Made by a program: the position numbers and the translations under genes. A stretch of 64,000 nt of DNA from Neospora caninum Liverpool (Eukaryota > Apicomplexa > Conoidasida > Eucoccidiorida > Sarcocystidae), in assembly GCF_000208865.1 (NCBI RefSeq), contig NC_018397.1:5361748-5425747 (forward strand), in the 5' to 3' direction. The notes below the pieces were generated by a model. That model ran no database searches, had not been told where the DNA came from, and was given only the letters and a program-made list of their open reading frames with translations. Below are positions 36,518-47,281 of this stretch, in pieces. Each line of letters begins with the position of its first letter. Positions within the stretch are counted from its first letter, which is position 1.

Positions 36518-39500
36518 TTATGCCATCCTTCTCTCCGCGTCATTATCACTATCCGAGGTGACAGGCGGCGTCCGCACAGATCCACTGCGGACGCCCCTAA
36601 ACGTGTTGTCTTCAAGGGTAGCGACAGAACCCGCGTCTGTGGGCGCGATATCCTCATCGTCTGCGCGTTCGTACTCCTCGCTAACAATCTTCGCCAGCGC
36701 GATTTGATCCTTCTCTGCGGGATGGCAGCACAGCGACGCCGACGAAAGCACGCGCATCGACGTAGAACCCAATCAGGACACTTGAGGGGGAATCGCGCGA
36801 CACCAGTGACCGGCCTTGGCATCCACACGCGCGCACGCGAAACGGAGCGCACCATTACCGACACTGGGGCAGGGATTCGGCTCGAGCCTGGATTGTCGCG
36901 TCCCGTGGTGCGCGCAGTGCTCGGCACACACATGTTTCCGGAAACATGTACGCCAGTTACGCCTATCGGAATCTGGGTGAAAGCGTGAGGACCTCCGTCG
37001 TTTTGGGATGCCGACCGACCCGAAAGTCGACAGTTAAGCGTATAACTACATCAGTCAAGTTACCCACACGCATCGGTCCACTCCCTCAGTGTCAGGTTGC
37101 ACACACACTTTTTCTCAGATGCCTCAGCCGCCACCACGTCTTCCCTAAATGTTCCCTTCTGCCCGCTTCTGCACAGGGAATCCCGTGAAAACTGTCCGAG
37201 AAGTGCGGTCTCTTACCGTAAGTGAAATGTAGCATGCCGTACAGGAAGAACGAGATGGACCACGGAATCACCGTAAGGAGGAAAAGAGACTTGGCGAGCG
37301 CCGAGGCGTTTCCCAGTCGCAGACTGGCAGGCATATCCTTGACCAGGAGCGAAGTTCTCTCGTAGCCGAAAGCGGATTCAGCGAGGACACCGACCAAAGG
37401 CGCACCGAGGATGGCGGCGCTGCTACCCTCCAGCGCAACAGTCTGCAAGAGAAAGAGCCAAAGGAAACGTCGTACGCACGTGTGCCTAAATGTGGGAAGG
37501 GGGGGTGCCGGTTCCAGGGGTTCTTTGTTACGTGTTCGCGTCATGTGCGACTGGATTCCTACAAAACTGCGCAAGCAGGGAACGAGAGCGACGGCTCCAG
37601 AGAGCGACACGGCGACTTACGATAGCAAAGACCGTTCCTTTGTGGTCCGGGCGAACAACATCTGAGAGAATCGGCCGGTTGACAGCGACTCCACTCATGG
37701 ACGTGAAGCCGACAAACAGAGCGATAAGGAAGTAGGCATAGAAATATTCTTCCTCCTTCGGGACCACAACGTAGGCGAGGACGAGAAGAGGAATTCGACA
37801 CAGCATCGCCACTTGACCTGTTCACAAATGACACACACCACACAGCGGGGAGACACCGTCGGAACGGACAGGGGAAAGCTTGCATACCCAGGCGTTTCTT
37901 GGATCGACGTACTGCAGAAGGAGCCCCCGCTCGAGCAGCCACGAAAACGCCCTTTTTTCCGGCGTCCAGTTTCTGACTTTGGTTTTGAGACCCAAAAGAG
38001 GCAGAACGGCGCGACAGCATCTGAACCGGAGGATCCGGGGAAGCACGTTTGCTGGGGGCTCTTTTTTTCATTTTCAGTTCCTCTCTTGCATCTGTGAATC
38101 GCTTCGAGGGTGAGCAATCACCACGTCGGTATCCTCCCACAATGTCCCCTCGGCGCTCCGCCGACGCGTCGCAGTCTCTTTTCGGTCTTGTCTTCAACAC
38201 GCGTCAGGAGAACGATGGGTGTTCGGCTTTGAACACCACACACTGGATTTGTTACACGGTGTAAAAGCTCAGCCGGCAGCATCACAAACCGAGAAGCTGA
38301 GCCGTGAACCGCGGGTCGACGGAGACTCCCCGAAAGAGCACCTGCTCGCCTCTTTCGGAAGCGCGAAAAATGCAGAAAGCCTTACCCACAAGAGGACGAC
38401 CGTGACCACGGCTCCAGTAGAAAAGACGGTCTCCAAGCAGCCCGCCCATAACGCCACCCGCCGCCGCGCCCATGAGAAGCGATCCGGTGAGGACGGCCGC
38501 CTCAAGATCGCTCATCGCGCAGTACTGGAAGTACATGGTGTTGAAGCTGAAGGCGGACCAGGGGACTGTTCCCAAAAGGCCCTGGACAAGGAAAACGAGC
38601 AATCACCGGAAAAAGAGACGTGAAGAGTGGCGCTATCGCTACGGCACCGCGACCGTGCAGAGAGACCCGGACGCCGTCGCGTGTCGTTGGACCCTGTCGC
38701 AGTCTCACGCACGAAAGGCTTTCCAAGTGCTTCCTGGAGGAAAAAAGCAAGAACTGTTTGGCAGCGCGGCCATCCGACAACAATAGGCATGCACGACCGT
38801 CCACCAAGCTGAAGACACCAACGTTTCTGACTGGCTACACGCGGAGGTAATCCAAAAGGCTGTCGCTCCAGACTTCAAGAAGCACTGTTCAAACCCGCGA
38901 ACCCAAACCGCCACGCCGCGTACACACAGCCAGTGTGAAGGCGCGTGTTGGAACGCAGTCACACTCATATCCGCTTACTTCAGCAAGAATGATAACGATG
39001 GACGGGGTAGAGAGAGACTGGGAGAAAACGTCCTTGAAAAAGGACAACCAGTTCTGGTCGTCCTGCGGCTGCGGGACCGGCCCACCTGTTCCGCCGCTTT
39101 CATCGACGAACTTTGCACGTCTCCGTGAACTCTTCCGGGGGATCTCCTCGAGGAAAAACGCGATGAGAAGCCCGAGGACAATGCTCGCGCCGCCGACGCA
39201 AAAGAAGCACACACGCCAGCCCTGAAAACCGAGAAGAGAGGCGCGTCGAAACAATCGGCGAGAAAGCAGGTTCACGGCGCGGGAAACAGTCCCTGGGCTA
39301 GCGGACGGGAGTGCATGTGCAGTCGAGCTCAGAATATAAAGGACAGTTGTAGAGAGCAGATGATGCATGCGGACGCAGTTACCACGCACGAAAAAGGCAG
39401 GAAGCGAACAATCGTGAAGCGGAAAGTCCTCTAAAGTTTCCTCTCGTCGCAGACGCCCCCCTTGCCGGCCTGCCGACTCTTTCGAGCCTGGAACTGAGTT

Positions 39501-40955
39501 GGATTTCTCTTCCTCTGCCCACAGCAAAACAGGGTGCCTTTCTCAGAAGCTGCTGACACAAGAGGCATTCGCAAACCATACAACGTTTGGTCTTTCGTGC
39601 GAACACCGAGAATCAGAACGGTCATAAAAAAGCCGAGAGAGCCTCTCGCGCACGTGCTCACGTACCCGGATCATACCAACGTCGAGCAGCGCCACTGAAG
39701 TGGTGACGACACCACCAACGAGGCGCCCGATACACGAGCAGAGCTGGATCAAACCGAAGGAATAGCCGAGGCTCTTGCTCGCAGCAGTGTCCGCCAAAAT
39801 GCTCTGGGAGATCGGCCCCACACTCCCGAGGAAAACGCCGTTGAGAGCACGCAGGGCTGTGACCTGAGAAGCGCAGAAAAACAACAGGGTGCTGAAGCAC
39901 GGCCCAGTGAGCAAGCCGAACCGCGCGCACGGCAGAAGCTTGCTCCGCACACCTGCTGTAGTAATCAGTCAACCCTCGGGCACTCGGTCACCCGGCCAGC
40001 AGATCCGCAGCGAGAGTTCCAGTTAGACGGGAACACAGTTCAGTGGTTGGCTAAGACGAGAAAATACCAGAATACAAGCGCAGTTCTGAGGCTTCACGCA
40101 TACCGTAGAGACGGCCCCCGGTCCACAGTTTTCGCACACCAAACAACCCATGACATCCTGCTGTGTTGCGCCAGTCTTCGGGTACACGGTACTGCCTGGC
40201 GCCACACGCTTTGTTCTGTTGATCCGAACGGATCCCCGTTAAGTGCTGCATAACAACGAACAAACTAGCGGGTGAGTGCCAGCCTTCCCTTGAGAAGCCC
40301 GGACACATCCTGAACTGCGTCTCGACCGTTCACAAAACACAGACCGCCTACATACGGTGTGAGGTATTTTATATGTATTTGTAAGTCAGCGTTTCGTACA
40401 CTCGGTCAGTCGCCCCACAAACCTCTGCACGTTCTTTACGTGACGCACAGAACTCCGGTTATCCTAGCTCCTTTAAGTGTTCATCGGGAACCGTCGAGGC
40501 GCCTTTCCCCGCCTCCGTGGGGTTGGACTCACTTGCCAGAAGTCCGAAACGAGTCCGAGAAGCGTGGTGGTGAGCCCCCATGCAAACGTTCCAAACGCGA
40601 GAAGCCATTTGCGCGAGTGCCGGTCAGACAAATAGCCCCAAAGAGGACAGAGAAGCGAGAGGCACATTGTCTGAGCGAGAGTGATATATCCGAGCAGCGA
40701 CGGATGGAAGCTCAGATCGCGTTCCAGAGCGCGAAAGGTTGCCGGAAGAAGCTGGTCGTCGCATCCATCGAGCGCTGCTGAGGCGTTGACCATCATCAGC
40801 GACTTGGTTTTCATAGAGTTCAGACGTTCCTTCTTCGCCTTCTTGTCGCTACGGACCAGCGGCTCGTCTTCGGCGCTGCTCTGGGACGGGGACGGCGGAA
40901 CGGGCGGAAGCCCTGCCTCGGAAGGCTTGAAGTCAATGAACGGCTCACTCGCCAT
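36518..40955 (-). CDS. Major facilitator superfamily transporter, 7 exons
   Basis: Exons on the minus strand: 40955-40533, 39863-39666, 39221-38979, 38581-38386, 37817-37621, 37442-37217, 36714-36518; total 1680 nt, 559 aa, all GT-AG and in phase. The start context GGAAAAATGGCG is good. The N-terminal 60 residues are Pro/Ser-rich and probably cytosolic. Then come many hydrophobic segments typical of a 12-helix carrier. The loop after helix 2 carries the MFS motif GYLSDRHSRKW, and its second-half counterpart GGLLGDRLFYWSRGHGRP follows helix 8. A charged central loop (EEIPRKSSRRR...) separates the two halves, and the C-terminal tail is acidic and Ser/Thr-rich. The layout resembles the orphan apicomplexan MFS carriers and, loosely, Spinster-type transporters. 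Substrate and membrane are unknown. No signal peptide was seen. Exon boundaries fall at helix edges or loops, which supports the model. Confidence 0.9.
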
Positions 40956-43900
40956 TTTTCCGACAAAGAATATCAGAAACAGGAAAGCTTTCTGATGCCG
41001 CGTGTTCGCGGCGCACCACCTTAGAGACTGGTCTGGGCAGCTACCCTCCCCTACAAGAGCTGCTGCTGGTACCGCCGGAGTCTTAAACGAAGATGGTCTT
41101 CGTAAGTTACCTGGCACTCCCGTAGTCGCAGGCCTGGAGCAGGTGGGAGATGGGTTACGACCCTCAGAATGAAAATCCGAGAAATGAACCAATCACCTAT
41201 AGTTCGCAGACGGCTAAACGAGAGGAGAGCGGACCCACGCCTGGTGGGATGTGAGTACCGGCCTCTATGCCGAGAGGGGGGAAATGACAGTCGTCCTTGA
41301 AAAGCAGAGCAGTCAAGGACAGTTAATCAATAGGGGGAAGATTCACAATGGGAATATGACTATGTACGCGGCACATTATGGAGAAGCAATCTTCACTGCC
41401 ACGTAGCGCGCCGTCGTGAATGAGAGACGCACGAGCTGCAGGGAGTAGTTCTCGGGGAAATCGGACTTTGGGCATCGACGTTGACGCAAAACCGCAGCAT
41501 CTCCGGTTTCTTCAAAGGCAAAATCTGGAATGCACAAAGTACTGGAGAGCGACTAAATTCCCCGTATCCGCGACGTGCAGGATGCCTCGATTGTTCCAGC
41601 GTGAGGCTCGCAGGGGTTCACTCCCATGCCGCTCTGCTGTACGTACAGTAAAAACAGCGAACCGCCTCACACCGTTAAATCACGATGTACGAGATACTAG
41701 CGGGAAACAACTGTACGCCGGGGAAAAATCGGTTCCACCCATCCGGAATCTTATCCATGGGTACGCCGCATGTGGCGGTTTTCTCTCCAGTTAGTTAGCG
41801 GGTAAGAATCCGGATGGTTGGACAGGGTTGTGAGAGACGGGAGGACGTGCCCATGAGGGCACAAAATCATGGAGGCTCACGGACGTTGAAGAAAGGATTA
41901 CATCCACTGGAGAGCCTATTCCATATTTTTGCACGGCCTAATTCTTTTGGGGAGAGGCATGCCGGCAATTCTCCGATTCGAGAAGACCGTCCAAAGCCGA
42001 TGCTGTGCGCTTGGGGGTTCCACTGCGCACGCGCCGAGTGTATTTGGGTTCCGACGGACCCGGAGCAAAACATCGATGGATGAATGCATCGGAGGCAGCT
42101 GCAGCTGGCTGGAGAGCAAGGGGGAGGGCCAGCCAGCTGCTGCCAGCGGTGTGATCGATGTTGCACGGCAGACGTGCGTTCGCCGAGCATTTTTTTTTCA
42201 ATGGGTACGTACAGAGAGAGACATCCCGTCTGGGGCTGCTGAGCACGGCATATTATCGTGGATCTTTGCGTAGGGCCTGTGGACGTGTGTTTCCCGTAAA
42301 ATGGGCTCAAGCTGCAAGCTACAGCATGAGTTAATTTTGCTGTCTGAATGTGGGAGGGGGCATCCATCAATATAATGCATGTTTGGGCGTTGGCCTCGTT
42401 ACCCGTGTCACCCATTAGATAAAAGCATGCCGGGAAAGACGAGGGATGAGAACATAAGACACAAACTCTTATTTCGGGGTAGCAACCGCCGAACAAGTTT
42501 TGTCTCGGCGGTGCTACCACCGATGCAGAACTTTTGACCCCGTTACCCGTTGTGGCATTTAATACCACCCTTGAAAAGTAACGAAGTTGCCATTGGTTGC
42601 TTGAAGAAAGCAGTATCGTAAATCCACTCCGCGCCAAAGCAGGTTGTCTTTTGTGAACACGTAAAAAAATGACTCTGTAGGAGATCCCGGGTTTCTTGCC
42701 ATGGCACACCACGGTGCCGTCTAAGTGGCGAGCCTGTCGCTGGGCTATTGGGAGCGGGGAACTGGAACAGATTTGGTGTGACACACAGTTAGTATTCCGT
42801 GTAATCTACAGCCGGCATATCCAGAGCCTAGCCGAGAGGTTCACGAGGTATGAAGTTCCAATGCACGATCAACGTAACGTGGAGGCCATGTGCTGGCGGA
42901 GACGAACACTATTTGCCTCAAACGTCACCTGTTAGGTAGGATCCAGACACGTCGTTTCGGCATTATAGTAGGTAGTACGAAAGTTGATGAGGAGTTTGTA
43001 GAGATGGAAATTACGCCGTGATCTCTCAATTAATGATTGGAGCAATCAGGATGAAGCCTTTCCAAAGGGTGACGTGCTCGCCCTACAGGCAGGCATCGGC
43101 GCTCCCGTTTCGCTCCACCAGGCTAGCTGCGTTTTTTCCTGTGGAAAGCCTGATAAAGTTAGAAGGAATGGTTGCGAAGCCATGGAAACGTCTGTTTAGG
43201 ATGGACGTCTCGTCAGTGTGCTATGCACCGTAGGTTGAGCGGGCAGTTGTAGCCAGCAAAATGTCGCTTCCACTTCCATGCCGTGATTCCTGTTGCCGTA
43301 CTTCTATACATAGTGTCCGTTGATCTTCTCCGTATGTATTCGCAGTTGCGAGTCCACCATCTGTGAAGTCAGTGCAGTTCCCAGAGGCAGAGTGTGATGG
43401 GAGTTCATCGTCTTGTTCATCAGTGGCCATTCCAAGTGCCGGCGTATGCCTCGGAATTGGGTCCAGAGCGCAGTGGGGGATTTCGGTTGTCTGTAAAAGC
43501 GTCTGGTAGAACAAAGGAAACATTGCCGCGTTGGCGACAGAAAAAAGACCTTTTTTTCCACCAATGTGTAGGCGGGCGAACTGGGAGTATTACCAGGCTC
43601 CGTCTAAAAACCGCATGCCACCAATGGCGGGCCATGCACCTTTTGGCCCTAACATCCACCCTTTTCTCTGAAGAATACACTCCCTCTACTGTAGTGTGTA
43701 CATTGAAGACACATTGACCTGGCGGCCGGCAGGGAAAAAATGTAGTTAATCGACACAGCGGAAGAACCCCAACTGTATGCAGCTCACGCGCATAGACACC
43801 ATTCCCTGAGCTGCAGAAAAACAGGTGATCTGCATGCTACGCCGCTGAGGCAGGAATCGAAAAAAGAACGCTGCAAGCACTCCAAATACACCGAACGGTA

Positions 43901-44337
43901 ACACCCCTAAGCAGATGCATGTGAGTTTCAGAACTAGCGCAAGTTAACAAGAAAGGGAGCACCCCACAGGAGCCGGACCCGTATGTATCTCCGTTTCGAA
44001 TTTAGATGAAACGCACATGTCGACCGATTCGGGAAGCACGTGAGAACAGATCCTTAGGAAATGTGTGCGCCGGCCTCTTGACCAAAAACGAGTCCTTTAC
44101 TGCCAACGGGCACGCGGACTTGTGTGTGCTCAGACACCGGAAAGCAGTGCAGCAGCGCCGCCTCCACAGTTTTTGTGCGAATAATGCCGACTTGAGCACA
44201 GTGCCACGGTTTTAAGAAGGGGGTTCGCCTGCGAAGTCCCAGGGAGTGACGGGCGAAACTCTCGAGAAAGGCGCATCGACCAAACGGGAAATACAAACAC
44301 GCAGAGACACATGCCACCCTTAAACACGCCTGGATTC
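40956..44337. promoter_or_regulatory. MFS upstream / 5'-nucleotidase downstream intergenic region
   Basis: A 3.4 kb stretch, less GC-rich than the coding regions, with no conserved frame and no clear repeat. It should contain the transporter promoter and 5' UTR at its left end and the 3' UTR of the nucleotidase-family gene at its right end. No specific element could be supported. Confidence 0.5.
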
Positions 44338-46479
44338 CTACAGTCTTCGGATTCGCCAATCAGGGTGGTTTTCGTCCCTCATATGCACACGGTCGATCCA
44401 TTCACACTCGTGTGGGGGCACTTCTTCGACGTCTTCGAAGCCGGACTTCCCGTGTTGTCTACAAAACCAGAGGCGCGCCAGCACAGACAGATCTCGAATA
44501 TCTCGCCCCGGCGACGGAAGGGTAGGGCAGTCCACCAACATGGAGAGGCCATCCCCCCCACACGCCAGGAATGTGGCTGTCGCGACAGAGTAAACCTTAT
44601 CTTGATCGACGGGCCCCCATTCGCCTGTCTCCCGACTGAGAATCTTGATTTGGTCCTCTACGACGCGCTTGTCGACGCTCGCATAACCGTCAAACACGAA
44701 ACGCAGACCGGAGATATGCAAAAACCGGCCTTCCAACTGCGGCCAGCGACTCACGCTGGTCTCCAATATCGACTTGAGAAGATTCCCTCGAACCCCGATG
44801 ACGCACAATTTGCGTATCCCGGAGAAGAGAGCGTGGAGCGTCTCGTCAGTCACGACCTCCCCTTCGGCAAAGACGCAGTCGGATCGGATGCCGCCCGAGT
44901 TGTAGAGAGCGATATCTGCGCCGTAATACTCTCGCATGAGGTCTGCAACCCAGCTGCCGCTGTTACATTCGCGGGTTCGGACCTCGCAGAAACGTGTTTC
45001 GAGCATAACGGGGAAAGCGCCAATGACGCCTCCTTGTGTGTTGCGGTACGTGGTCTGATACCGAATCAGCATTTCCATGACGCCGTCATCAGCCGGAAAC
45101 CGGTCCGCCGTGACACAGACTTTTTCGCAGGATACCCACCAGCGACCACTGCTCCATACTTTCGCGGGCTGCGTTTCCTGCGTATGAATTCCGTCAATGA
45201 CATCGTTTTTGTTCCTCCCATGACCAGTCATGGAGCAACAACCGGAGTCAACAGTCGGTTCCCCACAGCCCCCCTGCTTTCCTGCGGATGCCCCATCGAC
45301 AGCCATTCCCCCGTCATTCGAGACAGAGCACGCGAGACGCTTGCGTTTGGCTGCGCACTCGTCCAGTCGAGGCGACGGCGGCCGGCGATCCGCAGAGAAC
45401 CCCGTCGGGTGAGACGTGCCTTGCTCGCGAATATGCAGCTTGGAAGTCAGGGTGATTGAAGAGAATTCTCGAAAGTCCGAGCCGCTCTTTATCACAGCTT
45501 TGCCGTTGACCAGCTTTGTCTCATAGGCGTGGTCATGGCCACCGAGAATGAGATCAATCCCGTCAACTTCTCGCGCGAGTTTTTCGTCGTTATTCCACCT
45601 CATATGAGTCAACGCAATCACCAAGTCGCACCCCCGCCGCCTGAACAATTCCACCATTTCCCGCCCCGCTTCGACAAAATCTTGGTACAAGATCTCGTTC
45701 TGATCTGGAACGTTGAGTGTATCTATCCAGTCCTCTTCGATGAGCGCCATGACCCCGACGACGACGCGCTGTGTCGTGCCCCACTCGAAAATTCGGTATC
45801 TTTGGGCGTTCGCGAGAATTCCGCCCCCACTCTTCGATCTCGCATTGCTCATCACCCACTTGCATTTCGTCGTTCCCGCGAGGAGTTCTAGCCACTCCCA
45901 GCCAAAGTCCAAGTCGTGGTTCCCATAGCACGACGTATGCACGTCCAGGTAATTGAGCAACTCGGCCATCTGTCGTCCCTTTGATGCTTCAGACAAACTC
46001 GCAGGACTAAAGATATCCCCACTGAAAAGGAGAAGGCAGTCGGAGCCGCCCTTCTCGCGGACCCCAGTATAGAAGGACGCTGCGCCGCCGCCAAGGCCCC
46101 CAGGCATGGGGAAGACATTGTAGACATCGTTAAAATGGATGATTCGCAGTTTCGCGGTGCCTGCGTCTTCCCCTGGCTGTTCTTCCCGTCCCTCCCTCTC
46201 AGCGTGCTCTGTACATACACCGCGTCCATCACCTACATCGCCCGCTTCGACGCCATCGCTGGCAGGCCCCCCTTTCCCCACGAGCGATTGGTAGGATGAA
46301 TCCTTTGTACTGAGTGGACTGATCTTTCCCACGTCCACCTCGACCGAGTCGTGAGCTCCCCCCTGCGTCTTGCCGCTGCCAACGACAAACGCGCCATTAT
46401 TCTCCGTTTCTGCCGATCCGCGCCAGACGCTGTCGCCGTCTGGGGGCGCTGCGCCTTCAACGGATGAACCGAACGGCAT
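44338..46479 (-). CDS. 5'-nucleotidase-family metallophosphoesterase
   Basis: A single exon encodes 713 aa from the ATG at 46479; the frame runs 60 bases further upstream but contains only a TTG. The first 110 residues are low-complexity, without an evident signal peptide. The N-terminal dimetal domain shows IHFNDVYNV (114-122), FSGDIFSP, CYGNHDLDFG (185-194), ALTHMRWNND and LILGGHDHAYE, which supply the metal-binding Asp/His/Asn set. The C-terminal substrate domain shows ALYNSGGIRSDC and ATATFLACGGDG, as in UshA/CD73-type nucleotidases. About 95 extra residues with many Cys and Gly separate the two domains. Lack of a signal peptide and lipid anchor argues against a CD73-like surface enzyme. 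HFNDVYN is typical of a protist/plant branch whose substrates include nucleotides and other phosphate monoesters, so the exact substrate is open. An upstream non-coding exon is possible. Confidence 0.85.
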   Translation of the reverse strand: MPFGSSVEGAAPPDGDSVWRGSAETENNGAFVVGSGKTQGGAHDSVEVDVGKISPLSTKDSSYQSLVGKGGPASDGVEAGDVGDGRGVCTEHAEREGREEQPGEDAGTAKLRIIHFNDVYNVFPMPGGLGGGAASFYTGVREKGGSDCLLLFSGDIFSPASLSEASKGRQMAELLNYLDVHTSCYGNHDLDFGWEWLELLAGTTKCKWVMSNARSKSGGGILANAQRYRIFEWGTTQRVVVGVMALIEEDWIDTLNVPDQNEILYQDFVEAGREMVELFRRRGCDLVIALTHMRWNNDEKLAREVDGIDLILGGHDHAYETKLVNGKAVIKSGSDFREFSSITLTSKLHIREQGTSHPTGFSADRRPPSPRLDECAAKRKRLACSVSNDGGMAVDGASAGKQGGCGEPTVDSGCCSMTGHGRNKNDVIDGIHTQETQPAKVWSSGRWWVSCEKVCVTADRFPADDGVMEMLIRYQTTYRNTQGGVIGAFPVMLETRFCEVRTRECNSGSWVADLMREYYGADIALYNSGGIRSDCVFAEGEVVTDETLHALFSGIRKLCVIGVRGNLLKSILETSVSRWPQLEGRFLHISGLRFVFDGYASVDKRVVEDQIKILSRETGEWGPVDQDKVYSVATATFLACGGDGLSMLVDCPTLPSPGRDIRDLSVLARLWFCRQHGKSGFEDVEEVPPHECEWIDRVHMRDENHPDWRIRRL

Positions 46480-47281
46480 GCTGCTCAAGAACGGGCGAGA
46501 AAACAGACCCGCGATCTGTCTGGTCGACTCCCCGATCAAGCGAAATCACTGGCAGCTGGGCTGCGGCTGCACACCAAACTTTTTCGCCTTACTTGGCTGG
46601 GCGAAAAAACACATCAGGTGAAGCGTGTGTGCGCGTGCTGATGTATAGGATCAAGCGTTGATCTCGTTCCCTCCGTCTTCGACACGAGTTCCCAGGCAGA
46701 ACCGCCCCCGCACCGGACCCTGCGTTCCTGGGCCAGAGCGGTCGAGACGTACAGAAGAAAGCCTGTCGGCAAATGAAACGCCTGATTGCCGCGTCGACGT
46801 TCCGCCTCTCAACTTTGAAAATTCACTCCCGAGAAAAAACACGCGATTCGCTATGAAGATGTGGCTGAAAAAAATCACGTACGCGTACGGTGCGAAGACG
46901 TACAAGGCACCGGCAACGAATGGTCAGTGTTTTAAAGAGGACGGACTCTGTACAAACGGGGAACACGGGAACAAAGAGCGTTTCGTGAATCAACACATTG
47001 TTTCTTTTCCCAAGGGTGGGAAAACATGCATAGCGAGATACCAGGAACGGAGGACACACAGCTAGACCGGCAGCCGCTGGATAAACTGCAGCCCCGATCC
47101 TCTCGACGAAAAATGGTGTTGCATGTCCAAGGCGAGCAAGACGTCCTCGTGCTACCAAGACGATGCTTGCTGGTGACCTCTTGCAGCTGGAGGCACAAGC
47201 GGCGCCGTTGTCCCGCGAAGTCTGCTTTTTTAGATTGCAGAGTTTTCGCAGGGTGAAACGACAAAGTCAAACAATTGCCAG
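46480..47281. other. Short intergenic region, 5'-nucleotidase upstream / CFAP299 downstream
   Basis: An 800-base spacer between two minus-strand genes. It must hold the nucleotidase-family promoter and the CFAP299 3' UTR. No motif or frame stood out. Confidence 0.5.

Noticed and set aside
44311..45459. 382-codon plus-strand frame
   Set aside because: Antisense to the nucleotidase-family ORF, whose catalytic motifs are intact on the minus strand; it has no recognisable domain.
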